The notes: generated from the letters alone by a model not told the origin. Shown: positions 16,559 to 26,085, counted from the stretch's first letter. The stretch is DNA of 64,000 nucleotides from JBBQZP01 sp038207585 (GCA_038207585.1 JBBQZP010000001.1:303043-367042); one strand, 5' to 3'. Numbers and translations: made by a program.

Positions 16559-18043
16559 ATGCTAATTGCAAGCAATATGAACAAGCGTTTCGGGCCGACG
16601 ATTGCGAACAACGATATCTCGATAACGCTGCGCACGGGGGCTGTTCATGCCATCGTGGGCGAAAACGGGGCGGGCAAGTCGACCCTTCTGCGCATGCTTG
16701 GTGGTGCCATTCGTCCGGACAGTGGCAAGATGGCGTTGGATGACGTGCCCTATGCGCCGCATTCAACCTTTGACGCGGCGCATAACGGTGTAGCACTGGT
16801 TCATCAGGAGATTACCATCAACCGCTCGCTCAACGTGGCCGAGAACATCTTTATCGGTGATCTTCGCCGATATTCGGGCGCGTTGGGCCAGTTGAAGCGC
16901 AAGCAGATGGCGGCGGCGGCGCAAGACGCCCTTGACCGCATCGGTGTGAAGATTTTGGTCAGCGCCAACATTGACCGGCTGAACTTGGGCGAGTTGAAAT
17001 GCATCGAGATCGCGCGCGCGATTTCGTCCGATCCCAAAGCCATATTGCTGGACGAGTCGACAGCCTATCTGGACCACCGTGAAGTCGATGCGGTCCTGCT
17101 TGTCATGCAAGAGCTGAAATCAAAGGGCATGACGATCGGCTTTGTCTCACACCATCTGGACGAGGTTCTTGCCGTAGCTGACGATCTGACCATCCTGAAA
17201 GATGGCCAGTTTATCGGTTCCTATGGCGCGAACAGCATCGCGGCGAACGAAATCCATCGTCTCATGGTCGGGCGCGATGTCGTGCATGGCATGTATCCGA
17301 AAATCGTGCCCCAGCCGCGTTCTGTTGCTGCACCCGCGCTGCGTGTCAGGCAGGCGGCCGTTGGTCGCGAACTGAACGATATCAGCCTTGAAGTCCGACA
17401 TGGCGAGATCCTTGGAATTGCCGGGTTGAAGGGTGCCGGTGCGGAGGCGCTGTTTGCTGGGATTGTGGGTGACGAGCCGTTGCTGCAAGGCAAGATGCAA
17501 CTTGATGGCAAGGACTATTACCCAAGCAATCCCCGTGCGGCGTGGCAACAGGGTATCGCGCACCTGCCCGGCGACCGGGGCAACGAAGGACTGATCGTGC
17601 CTTTCAGCGTTCTCGACAATCTGGTTATGGCGCGGCCGCCGGCGGTCGGCATGTTCTTCTCTATGTCCCGTGCCCGAGACATTTCGAAAAGTCTGATCAA
17701 GCTGATCGGAATCCGGGCGTCCAGCGAAATGTCGCCCTGCCAGTCACTGTCGGGCGGGAACATGCAAAAGGTCGTGCTTGGAAAGTGCCTCGCCGTCGGC
17801 CCCAGCCTGTTGTTGCTGAATAACCCGACGCGCGGTGTGGACGTTGGCGCGCGCGAGGAAATCTACCGGATCATCCGCCAAAAAACCTCCGAGGGCCTGG
17901 CCATTCTGCTGTCGTCCGAGGACATGCCGGAACTGATCGGTATGGCAGATCGCCTTTTGGTATTGCGGCGTGGCGTGATTGCCCACGAGTTCGAGTCACT
18001 TGAGGCCGTCGAAGAGCACACCATCGTGCAGCACATGATTTGA
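16559..18043 (+). CDS. ribose-type sugar ABC transporter ATP-binding protein (double ATPase)
   Basis: A 494-residue protein with two ABC domains, as in RbsA/XylG. The first has Walker A GENGAGKS, a LNLGELK-type signature and Walker B AILLDEST. The second has degenerate Walker A (GLKGAGAE), signature LSGGNMQK and LLLLNNPTRGVD, where the usual Asp-Glu is Asn-Asn. Asymmetry between the halves is normal for the family. It energises uptake of the sugar captured by the upstream binding protein. The ATG at 16559 is preceded in frame by a GTG; no strong ribosome site distinguishes them. Confidence 0.9.
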   Translation: MLIASNMNKRFGPTIANNDISITLRTGAVHAIVGENGAGKSTLLRMLGGAIRPDSGKMALDDVPYAPHSTFDAAHNGVALVHQEITINRSLNVAENIFIGDLRRYSGALGQLKRKQMAAAAQDALDRIGVKILVSANIDRLNLGELKCIEIARAISSDPKAILLDESTAYLDHREVDAVLLVMQELKSKGMTIGFVSHHLDEVLAVADDLTILKDGQFIGSYGANSIAANEIHRLMVGRDVVHGMYPKIVPQPRSVAAPALRVRQAAVGRELNDISLEVRHGEILGIAGLKGAGAEALFAGIVGDEPLLQGKMQLDGKDYYPSNPRAAWQQGIAHLPGDRGNEGLIVPFSVLDNLVMARPPAVGMFFSMSRARDISKSLIKLIGIRASSEMSPCQSLSGGNMQKVVLGKCLAVGPSLLLLNNPTRGVDVGAREEIYRIIRQKTSEGLAILLSSEDMPELIGMADRLLVLRRGVIAHEFESLEAVEEHTIVQHMI

Positions 18044-18052
18044 GTGAGGACA

Positions 18053-19054
18053 ATGAGCGAAGCAATGAAAACAAAGACACCCGGCGCAACAGTTCCGGCA
18101 GCCAAAGGCGGTTTACAGGATCGCCATATCGAAATGCTGCGGCGGGTCTTCCCGGCCATATTCCTTGTGGTGCTGGTCATCGTTTTTACGATCATGTCGC
18201 CGCGGTTCCTGTCGCTCGGCAACTTTTCGACCGTTCTTGAACAAGGCACCGTGCTTCTGGTCACCGCACTGGGTGCGACATTCATCATCATGGCCGGGTC
18301 AATCGACATTTCGGTGGGGGCCATCGTTGCCGTTTCCGCACTGGTCGCGGCGCTGACAGCCGACACACTGGGTGCCGGTGCGGTCATTCCGGCTGTTGCA
18401 GTGGGCGCTGCCTGTGGCTGCTTCAACGGTCTGCTGATTGCGGTGGGCAAGGTGCCGTCCTTTGTGGCAACGCTGGGAGCGCAGGTCGTTTACCGTGGCG
18501 TCGTCCTTTTTGTGACCAAGGGCGCGCCGGTCGAAATCGGTAACGATGGCTTCCTTAGCACTTATTCCGATGTCAGCTTTGACATACCGCACACGGTTAT
18601 GATTGGCCTGGCGCTGGCGATCATGGCCTGGGCCATTTCCAAATACACGGTCTTTGGCCGCGAGGTTCTGGCGATCGGCGGGGGCGAGCGTGTCTCGGTA
18701 CTGACCGGCATTGCCGTCACACGCGTAAAGATCCTGATGTTTGTGCTTCTGGGCGCCTTGTGCGGCATGGCGGGCGTACTGCAAGGCGCGCGCACGATGG
18801 CCGCCACCTCGCAACTTGGTATCGGCCTTGAACTGGATGTCATTGCATCCGTGGTGGTCGGCGGTACGCCGTTGACCGGAGGTCTGGGCAGTATCGCAAA
18901 CACCATTCTCGGGGTTCTTATCATCACGCTTTTGTCCAACGGCATGAATATGTCGGGCGTGGATCCCTATCTGCAAAACATCATCAAGGGTGTCGTGCTG
19001 ATCACCGCCGTCTTCATCAATATTGATCGCAAGAAGATCGGGATCATCAAGTAA
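18053..19054 (+). CDS. ribose-type sugar ABC transporter permease
   Basis: A 333-residue integral membrane protein of the RbsC/XylH/AraH family with about ten hydrophobic segments. It has TLGATFIIMAGSIDISVGAI and the conserved cytoplasmic loop near GREVLAIGGGERVSVLTGI that contacts the ATPase. It forms the channel of the importer with the preceding two genes. The start at 18053 follows GTGAGGAC nine bases after the ATPase stop. Confidence 0.9.
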   Translation: MSEAMKTKTPGATVPAAKGGLQDRHIEMLRRVFPAIFLVVLVIVFTIMSPRFLSLGNFSTVLEQGTVLLVTALGATFIIMAGSIDISVGAIVAVSALVAALTADTLGAGAVIPAVAVGAACGCFNGLLIAVGKVPSFVATLGAQVVYRGVVLFVTKGAPVEIGNDGFLSTYSDVSFDIPHTVMIGLALAIMAWAISKYTVFGREVLAIGGGERVSVLTGIAVTRVKILMFVLLGALCGMAGVLQGARTMAATSQLGIGLELDVIASVVVGGTPLTGGLGSIANTILGVLIITLLSNGMNMSGVDPYLQNIIKGVVLITAVFINIDRKKIGIIK

Positions 19055-19108
19055 CCGACATCAGTCCGCCTAAAATGTGACTCAGCAAAGTAGAAGGAAA
19101 TCACGAAA

Positions 19109-20191
19109 ATGGAATATCGTCAGCTTGGCCGCTCCGGTCTGAAGGTGTCCGCGCTTACCCTTGGTACAATGACGTTTGGCGGGGGCGGTAAGTTCCAGTA
19201 TGTCGGCGACACGGATCAGGCCGGTGCGACACGCATGGTGGACATAGCGCTCGACGCCGGAGTCAATCTGCTTGACACTTCGGACGCCTATTCGACAGGA
19301 ATCTCCGAACAGATCGTGGGCGAAGCGATCAAGGGCAAGCGCGACCAGGTGTTGCTGGCCACCAAGGTGCGATTTCCGATGGGGCCGGGGCCCAACGATC
19401 AGGGCCTGTCGCGCCACCACATTCTGAATGCATGTGACGCAAGCCTCAAGCGCATGGGGGTTGATCACATTGATCTTTATCAAATGCACGAATGGGATGG
19501 TCAGACCCCGGTTGAGGAGACCATGGCAGCTTTGGAGCAATTGGTGACTTCGGGAAAGGTCCGCTACATCGGCGCGTCAAACTTCACAGGCTGGCAACTG
19601 ATGAAAGCGCTCGGAGTAGCTGATCGCGCAGGCAGTGCGCGCTACGTCAGCCAGCAGATCCACTATACGCTTGAAGCACGCGAGGCTGAATACGAACTGG
19701 TTCCGATCTCGCTGGATCAGGGACTTGGCGTTCTTGTCTGGAGCCCGCTTGCAGGGGGCCTGCTGTCTGGCAAATACCGTCGTGGTCAGGCCAATCCTCA
19801 GAATGGCCGCAACTTTGAAGGCTTCGGGGAACCCCCGATCCGCAACGCCGACCGGCTGTATGACATCATCGAACTGCTGGTCGAAATTGGCGCAGGGCAC
19901 GGGGTTTCGGCGGCCGAGATCGCGTTGGCGTGGCTTTTGCACCGACCAGCGGTATCGTCCGTGATCATTGGCGCGAACACCGAGAAGCAACTGCACGCCA
20001 ACCTTAACGCCGCAACCCTGAAGCTGACCGAAGACTATATGGCGCGGCTGAACGCGATCAGCAAACTGCCGCTTCTGTACCCTTATTGGCATCAGGCTTT
20101 GACCGGAAGCGACCGGCTTGGCGCTGTCGATCTTGCGCTCTTGGCGCAATATCTGCCGTTGGACACGGCCTGGTCATCGACGACTCTCTGA
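19109..20191 (+). CDS. aldo/keto reductase
   Basis: A 360-residue NADPH-dependent aldo/keto reductase with the catalytic tetrad visible: Asp and Tyr in DTSDAYSTG, Lys in LLATKVRF and His in QMHEWD. It starts MEYRQLGRSGLKVS, as in the YhdN/YghZ-like group. It probably reduces or oxidises an aldose or ketose taken up by the importer encoded just upstream (for example a tetritol/tetrulose pair); the substrate is not determined by sequence. It lies 54 bases after the permease and probably in the same operon. Confidence 0.87.
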   Translation: MEYRQLGRSGLKVSALTLGTMTFGGGGKFQYVGDTDQAGATRMVDIALDAGVNLLDTSDAYSTGISEQIVGEAIKGKRDQVLLATKVRFPMGPGPNDQGLSRHHILNACDASLKRMGVDHIDLYQMHEWDGQTPVEETMAALEQLVTSGKVRYIGASNFTGWQLMKALGVADRAGSARYVSQQIHYTLEAREAEYELVPISLDQGLGVLVWSPLAGGLLSGKYRRGQANPQNGRNFEGFGEPPIRNADRLYDIIELLVEIGAGHGVSAAEIALAWLLHRPAVSSVIIGANTEKQLHANLNAATLKLTEDYMARLNAISKLPLLYPYWHQALTGSDRLGAVDLALLAQYLPLDTAWSSTTL

Positions 20192-20284
20192 CGAGGCTGA
20201 AGGGGTATTTGCCGTTAAATTCACGCGCAACGATGCCGTGTTCTCATCGCTTTGCGAAAGGCAGACAGCAAATGGAGCGGGCTT

Positions 20285-20692
20285 ATGAATGCTGAACTGG
20301 CAGGAAAAATGGTCACGGCAGCCGTGGCCAAAGCCCGCGCTGAATACGGTCGCCCGATCTGCGTTGCGGTCTGTGACCCTTACGGGTTTCTGACCGCTTT
20401 TGTCAGAATGGACGATGTGCCGGTGCGCAGTATCCAAATTGCGCAAGGCAAGGCTTATACATCGGCGCGGACGGGCGTGGATACGGCTGCCTTTATGGAA
20501 CGGCTGCACCTGAACAACATCCCGGCAAGTTACTTTTGCGACGACAAACTGACGGGCTTGCCAGGCGGATGTGTTCTGAAAAATGCCGGGGGGGGCGTGA
20601 TTGGCGGTATCGGCATCAGCGGCCTGACTCCTGACGAAGATTCGGCGCTGGCAAAAGCAGTGGTCGCCCTTTGCGCCGATGACAGCGCCTGA
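20285..20692 (+). CDS. GlcG/HbpS family protein (DUF336)
   Basis: A 135-residue protein of the GlcG/HbpS-like family. AVCDPYGFLTAFVRMDDV, QGKAYTSARTG and GVIGGIGISGLTPDEDSALA are typical. Members bind haem or cobalamin, or sit in catabolic operons with unproven roles. The start at 20285 gives the usual size and skips an upstream in-frame ATG with no family resemblance. It is flanked by the aldo/keto reductase and a HIBADH-family dehydrogenase, so an accessory role in sugar oxidation is plausible but unproven. Confidence 0.8.
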   Translation: MNAELAGKMVTAAVAKARAEYGRPICVAVCDPYGFLTAFVRMDDVPVRSIQIAQGKAYTSARTGVDTAAFMERLHLNNIPASYFCDDKLTGLPGGCVLKNAGGGVIGGIGISGLTPDEDSALAKAVVALCADDSA

Positions 20693-20719
20693 ACTCCTGT
20701 TCACGAAGGAAGGCCGATC

Positions 20720-20863
20720 ATGTCAGAACAAAGCGTCTCTATCACGCGCCGCATCCTGCAAGAGAACAGTGATGCATGGCGGGCGGGTTTCGATGCTGAC
20801 GTGATTACATCCAGCGTTCTGAACAGCGCGCTGGCAACACATGAACCGGGTTCAATTATCTGA
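20720..20863 (+). CDS. small ORF of 47 codons, function unknown
   Basis: An ORF starting MSEQSVSITRRILQENS with a good ribosome site (GAAGGAAGG) seven bases before its ATG. It lies between the GlcG-like gene and the dehydrogenase, in the same direction. The amphipathic N-terminal half could be helical; no motif was recognised. It may be a real small protein or the 5' stub of a truncated gene. The ribosome site and operon position are the only support. Confidence 0.4.
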   Translation: MSEQSVSITRRILQENSDAWRAGFDADVITSSVLNSALATHEPGSII

Positions 20864-20970
20864 TGATTGCGGAATAGCGTCAGTCGGATCGTTGAAATTC
20901 GCTTTCCGGCGCCAAACCTCAAGGTGCCGGAAACTCAAGCCCTCAAATGTCAAATAAATCGGAGGTTAAC

Positions 20971-21861
20971 ATGCTTAAGTTGGGTTTTGTCGGTCTGGGC
21001 ATCATGGGCACGCCGATGGCCGGTCATATGATGAATGCCGGTCATCAGGTGTTCGCATATGGACGGAACGATCTACCAGCGGACCTGATCGCAAGGGGCA
21101 TGATCAAATGCGACTCCAGCAAGGATGTCGCGGCGGCTTGTGATATTCTGTTCATCATGGTGACCGATACACCGGATGTCGCCGAGGTGCTGTTTGGCAG
21201 GAACGGTGCGGCCGAGGGGTTGTCCAAAGGCAAGATTGTCGTCGACATGAGTTCGATTTCACCGATCGAGACAAAGCAGTATGCGTCCAGGATCGAGGCG
21301 ATGGGGTGCGAGTATCTGGACGCGCCGGTTTCGGGCGGCGAGGTCGGTGCAAAAGCTGGCACGCTGTCGATCATGGTCGGGGGCAAGGACGAGGTCTTTG
21401 CAACCGTCCGGCCGTTGTTCGAATTGATCGGCAAGAACATCACATTGGTCGGCGCAGCAGGCGCGGGCCAAACGGCCAAGGTGGCCAATCAGATGATAGT
21501 CGCCATGACCATCGAGGCGGTAGGCGAAGCGATGCTGTTCGCCGCCAAAGCCGGTGCCGATCCCGCGCGGGTGCGTCAGGCGCTGATGGGTGGTTTCGCG
21601 TCGTCCAAGATTCTTGAAGTGCACGGGGAAAGGATGGTCAATCGGACGTTTGATCCGGGGTTTCGGATCGGGCTGCACCAAAAGGACCTGAACATTGCCC
21701 TGGCGGCGGCGCGTCAGATGGGGATTTCGCTGCCCAACACGGCCATCTGTCAGGAACTGTTCAATTCCTGCATCGCCCACGGCGGCATTGGCTGGGATCA
21801 TTCGGCGATGGTCAAAGCACTGGAGACGCTGGCGAACTTTGAGATCGGGCAATCTGTCTGA
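20971..21861 (+). CDS. NAD(P)-dependent dehydrogenase, 3-hydroxyisobutyrate dehydrogenase/GarR family
   Basis: A 296-residue beta-hydroxyacid dehydrogenase. It has the N-terminal dinucleotide motif GLGIMGTPMAGHM, the substrate-binding DAPVSGGEVGAKAGTLSIMVGG and the catalytic Lys in AKVANQMIV. Family members include tartronate-semialdehyde reductase, L-threonate dehydrogenase and 3-hydroxyisobutyrate dehydrogenase. In a four-carbon-sugar context a sugar-acid or semialdehyde role is likely but not fixed. The ATG at 20971 follows GGAGG by five bases, deciding it over the in-frame ATG at 20947, which has no ribosome site. Confidence 0.87.
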   Translation: MLKLGFVGLGIMGTPMAGHMMNAGHQVFAYGRNDLPADLIARGMIKCDSSKDVAAACDILFIMVTDTPDVAEVLFGRNGAAEGLSKGKIVVDMSSISPIETKQYASRIEAMGCEYLDAPVSGGEVGAKAGTLSIMVGGKDEVFATVRPLFELIGKNITLVGAAGAGQTAKVANQMIVAMTIEAVGEAMLFAAKAGADPARVRQALMGGFASSKILEVHGERMVNRTFDPGFRIGLHQKDLNIALAAARQMGISLPNTAICQELFNSCIAHGGIGWDHSAMVKALETLANFEIGQSV

Positions 21862-21959
21862 TCACAGTAGCTGGCTTTGTCCGCATGAACAGACATGAGG
21901 TTTGGTCGCTTGGTTCCCAAAGTTTTCAGATCAGAAAACTTGGGCCCTTGCGCGACTTC

Positions 21960-22160
21960 AAGACAAGCCCGAGGCTTTCCCTCTGGCAGTTATGTTGTGG
22001 ATGGGTTCGATGCTGTTCGAAACGCCATCGAACCACCGGGGAGCAATGGTCAGGCTGAGTGCCAGATCAACCGGTTGAAGACGATGAATCGTGCCTTTAC
22101 GGCAGGGGTTGTCCGAATTTGCTGAGGGCCAGAATGCTACCGCTCCACCTCACAAAATAA
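21960..22160 (+). pseudogene. ISL3-family transposase C-terminal remnant
   Basis: DAVRNAIEPPGSNGQAECQI plus NRLKTMNRA matches the C-terminus of ISL3 transposases (usual form SNGQ-E-QVNRLK). After a frameshift, LLRARMLPLHLTK and a stop complete the usual end. The rest of the element is missing, so it is dead debris between the tetritol-type region and the amino-sugar operon. Confidence 0.75.
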
Positions 22161-22240
22161 GGTCGAGCCCGGCGGAGGTTAACGCATCAACAGCCGAACA
22201 GGTCGACCGAATTATCAATGGCATGGATCATACGCTACCC

Positions 22241-23239
22241 TCACCGCAGCCGCAGACCCTCCACGTCGAACCGAAAGGTCCGCGCGGTGTCGGGCGTCAG
22301 GTAGACCGCTTCGTTCACAGCAAAATCCACCTCGCCGAACCGGCGCACCGTCAGCAAGCCATGCGGGTCGGCCCGCACATAGATAAGCGTTTCGCTACCC
22401 AATTTTTCCACATGGCTGATCGCCCCGGCAATCGGCCCGGCATCGCGTGAAATCGCCAGATGTTCTGGCCGCACGCCCAGACTTTCGCCCCGCTCACCCA
22501 CCGCCGCGGCCTTGAGGAAGTTCATCCGCGGGCTACCGATGAATCCGGCAACAAAGGCGTTGTCCGGATCGTTATATAGAGCCATCGGCGCGCCCACCTG
22601 TTCGACGCGGCCCCCGTTCAGCACCACGATCTTGTCGGCCAGGGTCATCGCCTCAACCTGATCGTGGGTGACGTAAACCATCGTCGCGTGCAAGTCGCGG
22701 TGCAGCCGCGCAATCTCGATCCGGGTATTTACCCGCAGTGCTGCATCCAGATTGGACAAGGGCTCGTCGAACAGGAACAGCTTCGGCGTCCGAACGATGG
22801 CCCGCCCTATCGCCACCCGCTGCCGCTGCCCACCCGACAGTTCGGCGGGTCTGCGATCCAGTAGTGCGTCCAGCGAAAGCATCCCTGACGCCCGCGCAAC
22901 ACTTTCCGCGACCATGGCCGTCGTCGCCCCGGACTGCTTGAGCCCCAGCCCCATGTTGTCGCGCACGGTCAGATGCGGATAAAGGGCGTAGGACTGGAAC
23001 ACCATCGCGATCTCGCGCTTGGCGGGCGGGGTGTTCGCAACAGATTTTCCGTCGATCCGGATGTCCCCCGCCGTGGCATCCTCCAGCCCCGCGATGATCC
23101 GCAAGAGCGTGGACTTGCCGCACCCCGAAGGCCCGACGAACACGCAGAACTCGCCGTCCTTCACCTCAAGGTCGACACCCTTGATGACTTTGGTGGCACC
23201 GAAATTCTTTGTTACGCCCGAAAGCGTCAGATTACCCAT
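22241..23239 (-). CDS. ABC transporter ATP-binding protein, UgpC/MalK type
   Basis: A 332-residue sugar-importer ATPase: Walker A GPSGCGKST near residue 39, signature LSGGQRQR, Walker B LFLFDEPLSNLD and a C-terminal regulatory OB-type domain. It is last in a minus-strand operon murQ-SBP-permease-permease-oxidoreductase-ATPase and overlaps the oxidoreductase gene by eight bases. It should power the carbohydrate importer encoded upstream, whose cargo is probably an amino sugar. Confidence 0.9.
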   Translation of the reverse strand: MGNLTLSGVTKNFGATKVIKGVDLEVKDGEFCVFVGPSGCGKSTLLRIIAGLEDATAGDIRIDGKSVANTPPAKREIAMVFQSYALYPHLTVRDNMGLGLKQSGATTAMVAESVARASGMLSLDALLDRRPAELSGGQRQRVAIGRAIVRTPKLFLFDEPLSNLDAALRVNTRIEIARLHRDLHATMVYVTHDQVEAMTLADKIVVLNGGRVEQVGAPMALYNDPDNAFVAGFIGSPRMNFLKAAAVGERGESLGVRPEHLAISRDAGPIAGAISHVEKLGSETLIYVRADPHGLLTVRRFGEVDFAVNEAVYLTPDTARTFRFDVEGLRLR

Positions 23240-24281
23240 GATCGGCCCCCAACTTCACCGGCTGCCCCGACCGCACGCTTTCATCCGCCGCCAGACAGAT
23301 TGCGAGCGACTGCACCGCGTCTTGCATGTGCCGCGTCAGGTCCAGCTTTTGGGTGATCGCCTGTGCCACATAGGCTGCTTGTCGGTTGCATAACTCCTGA
23401 TGCCCGGGCTCGTCTGCCATCGAGATGTCGGTATCCCCGGTGGCCACGTTGTGAACACGCAGCAGCGAGGTTTTCGTGTGCGTGTCGATGTCGTCTGACC
23501 GCGCACTTTCCGGCATCCGGATCGACACCGCCCCGTTCGGGCTGACCACGTCCTTCACGAAAAACGCAGTGTCGCTCATCATCGGGCCCCAGCCTGCCTC
23601 ATACCAGCCCAGGCTTCCGTCGGTAAAAATCACCTGAAAATGCCCGTAGTTGTACATGTCCGGCGCAATCTCGTTCGACAGGCGCAGCCCCATGCCCCGG
23701 ACCTCGATCGGGGCCGCATCGGTGATCTGGCACATCACATCGACATAATGGACCCCGCAATCGACGATGGGCGGCGTGGTTTGCATCAGCGCCTTGTGAA
23801 CCTCCCACGTCGGTCCCGATGATTGCTGATTCAGGTTCAGCCGGAACACATAGGGACCGCCAAGATTCCGAGCCTCGGCGATCAGCCGCTGCCAGCTTGG
23901 ATGATGCCGCAGGATATACCCCACCACCACGCGGCGCCCCGTCTGAACCGCCTTGGCCTGCACCCGCCGCGCATCAGCGGCCGTGGTGGCCAGCGGCTTT
24001 TCAACGAACACGTCCGCGCCTGCGTCCATCGCCGCACAGGCATAGTCGGCATGGCTGTCGGAATAGGTCGCCACGCAGACCAGATCGGGTTTCAACCGCG
24101 CCAATGCCTCGTGAAAATCCGCCGTCACCGGATATCCCGCAAGCCTCGGGTCCAGCACCGGGTCCGACCGGTTGACCAGCCCCACCACATCAAACGCCGG
24201 GTCCAGATGATAGGATAACGCATGGCTGCGCCCCATGTTGCCCAATCCCACCACCAATACCCTGATCATTTCCCCGTTCAT
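23232..24281 (-). CDS. Gfo/Idh/MocA family oxidoreductase
   Basis: A 349-residue NAD(P)-dependent oxidoreductase. It has an N-terminal Rossmann motif VVGLGNMGRSHA, the family EKPLATTA (Lys for catalysis) and DCGVHYVDVMCQ with the conserved His. The open frame extends far 5', but that part is a shadow of the permease gene. The start at 24281 overlaps the permease stop as TGATG, and an internal ATG at 24269 is possible. Its place within an amino-sugar import operon suggests it oxidises, reduces or epimerises the imported sugar before it reaches MurQ/NagA; no classical GlcNAc or MurNAc pathway step needs it. Confidence 0.85.
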   Translation of the reverse strand: MNGEMIRVLVVGLGNMGRSHALSYHLDPAFDVVGLVNRSDPVLDPRLAGYPVTADFHEALARLKPDLVCVATYSDSHADYACAAMDAGADVFVEKPLATTAADARRVQAKAVQTGRRVVVGYILRHHPSWQRLIAEARNLGGPYVFRLNLNQQSSGPTWEVHKALMQTTPPIVDCGVHYVDVMCQITDAAPIEVRGMGLRLSNEIAPDMYNYGHFQVIFTDGSLGWYEAGWGPMMSDTAFFVKDVVSPNGAVSIRMPESARSDDIDTHTKTSLLRVHNVATGDTDISMADEPGHQELCNRQAAYVAQAITQKLDLTRHMQDAVQSLAICLAADESVRSGQPVKLGADHG

Positions 24282-25120
24282 CACTTGACCGCCCCCGCCG
24301 TAATGCCGCGGATCAATTGCCGCGAGAAAATCAGATACAGAACAAGCACTGGCAGAATGGCCAGCGACAGCGCAGCCAGAACGGCATTCCAGTTTGTCAC
24401 GAACTGCCCGATGAACACCTGACTGCCCAGCGTGATCGTCTTTGTACTTTCCGCCGGCGCAAGGATCAGGGGAAACCAAAGGTCGTTCCAGATCGGGATC
24501 ATCGAAAACACCGCCACCGTCGCCATCGCCGGCCGCACCAGCGGCAACACCAGCCGGAAAAAGATGCGGTATTCCGACAGTCCGTCGATCCGCCCGGCAT
24601 TCTTCAGATCGTCCGACACCTGCTTCATGAACTCCGACAGGATGAACACCGCCAGTGGCAAGCCCTGTGCGGTATAAACCAGGATCAGCGCGAACAACGT
24701 GTTGACCAAGCCGCTCGCCACCATCATCTGCAGAATCGCCACCGTCCCAAGCCGGATCGGGATCATGATCCCCAGCGCCAGATACAGCCCCATCAACGTA
24801 TTGCCGCGAAACCGGTATTCCGACAGCGCAAACGCCGCCATCGCCCCGAACAGCAGGACAAAGAACAGGCTGACCACCGTCACCGTCATCGAATTCAGGA
24901 AATAGGCGAAGAAGTCGCCCTGTTGCAGAACGGTCTGAAACCCCACCCAATCCAGCGTTTCGGCATTGGGCAGCGCCAACGGGTCGCTGAAGATCGCGCG
25001 CCGCGACTTGAACGCGTTGATCACGACGACAAACACCGGAAACAGCGCAATCAACGTGTAAGCCATCAACACCGCGTGTGCGGCAATACTGCGGGCGGGC
25101 GAGCGGTGCGATACGGCCAT
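24281..25120 (-). CDS. carbohydrate ABC transporter permease, MalG/UgpE type
   Basis: A 279-residue inner-membrane protein with six predicted spans. It has the EAA loop typical of binding-protein-dependent permeases (near NAGRIDGLSEYRIFFRLVLP), which docks on the UgpC-type ATPase. It pairs with the permease encoded nine bases upstream. Its stop overlaps the oxidoreductase start. It is part of the importer downstream of murQ. Confidence 0.9.
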   Translation of the reverse strand: MAVSHRSPARSIAAHAVLMAYTLIALFPVFVVVINAFKSRRAIFSDPLALPNAETLDWVGFQTVLQQGDFFAYFLNSMTVTVVSLFFVLLFGAMAAFALSEYRFRGNTLMGLYLALGIMIPIRLGTVAILQMMVASGLVNTLFALILVYTAQGLPLAVFILSEFMKQVSDDLKNAGRIDGLSEYRIFFRLVLPLVRPAMATVAVFSMIPIWNDLWFPLILAPAESTKTITLGSQVFIGQFVTNWNAVLAALSLAILPVLVLYLIFSRQLIRGITAGAVK

Positions 25121-25129
25121 CCCGCCCCC

Positions 25130-26047
25130 CTAGAACTGATACCGACGCAACCGCGTCTGAATGGCAAAAAGATAGACGCAAACCCCGGCAAGGATAATGA
25201 AAAACATTGCTGTGGCAATCGTCGCCCCCATATTCCGGTCGCCCAACTGCAACTGGAAACCAAAGAATGTCCGATAGAGAAACGTCCCCAGAATATCCGT
25301 GGCAAAGTTCGGCCCGGCCAGCGCGCCTTGTGCGGAATAGATCAGATCGAACGCATTGAAATTCGAAACGAACGTCAGGATTGAAATGATGCCGATGCTG
25401 GGCAGGATCAGTGGCAGCTTGATCTTCCAGAACTGCGCGGCCCCGGTGATCCCGTCCATCTCCGCCGCCTCGATCACCTCATCGGGGATTGTCAGCAACG
25501 CCGCATAGATCAGCATCATCGGGATACCGACGAATTGCCAGACCGACACGAGGGCCAGTGTGGTCAGCGCATATTCCTCTTTCCCCAGCCAGGGCGCGAA
25601 CAGCGATTTCAACCCCACCATGTCCAGCATCCCGGGCGCAATTCCCCAGATCGGCGACAGGATCAACTTCCAGACAAAGCCGACGATTACGAAACTCAGG
25701 ATGGTCGGAATGAAGATTGCCGTCCGGTAAAATGCAGCCCCCCGCAGCCGCGGGTTCGACAGCAACGCCGCCAGCAGGATGCCCACCGGGTTCTGCACCA
25801 GCATGTGGATCAGGAAAAACCACCCGTTGTTGGCCAGCGCGTTCCAGAAACTTGCCGCCCACCGCGGATCGCCGAACAGGGTACGGAAATTGCCCAGCCC
25901 GTTGAACACAGTCACCCGGTCCACGCTGGAATACAGCGACAGGTTCAGTGTCGCAAACAAAGGAATGATCATGATCGCGGTATAGACCAGCACCGCCGGG
26001 GCCAGAAACACGGCGATATGCCACCGCACCGGCTTTCTTACAGCCAT
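25130..26047 (-). CDS. carbohydrate ABC transporter permease, MalF/UgpA type
   Basis: A 305-residue permease with about six membrane spans and the EAA-like loop EAAEMDGITGAAQFWKIKLP. It follows the solute-binding-protein gene, separated by a strong hairpin, and precedes the second permease. It should form the heterodimeric channel of the importer. The start MAVRKPVRW lies just inside the first hydrophobic segment. Confidence 0.9.
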   Translation of the reverse strand: MAVRKPVRWHIAVFLAPAVLVYTAIMIIPLFATLNLSLYSSVDRVTVFNGLGNFRTLFGDPRWAASFWNALANNGWFFLIHMLVQNPVGILLAALLSNPRLRGAAFYRTAIFIPTILSFVIVGFVWKLILSPIWGIAPGMLDMVGLKSLFAPWLGKEEYALTTLALVSVWQFVGIPMMLIYAALLTIPDEVIEAAEMDGITGAAQFWKIKLPLILPSIGIISILTFVSNFNAFDLIYSAQGALAGPNFATDILGTFLYRTFFGFQLQLGDRNMGATIATAMFFIILAGVCVYLFAIQTRLRRYQF

Positions 26048-26085
26048 TTCGCGTCCCTATCCTGCTGGTGAAAATACCCTACAAA

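Noticed and set aside
24317..25384. 355-codon plus-strand open frame rich in Arg, His and Gln
   Set aside because: Antisense to the two permease genes; the composition reflects the complement of hydrophobic codons.
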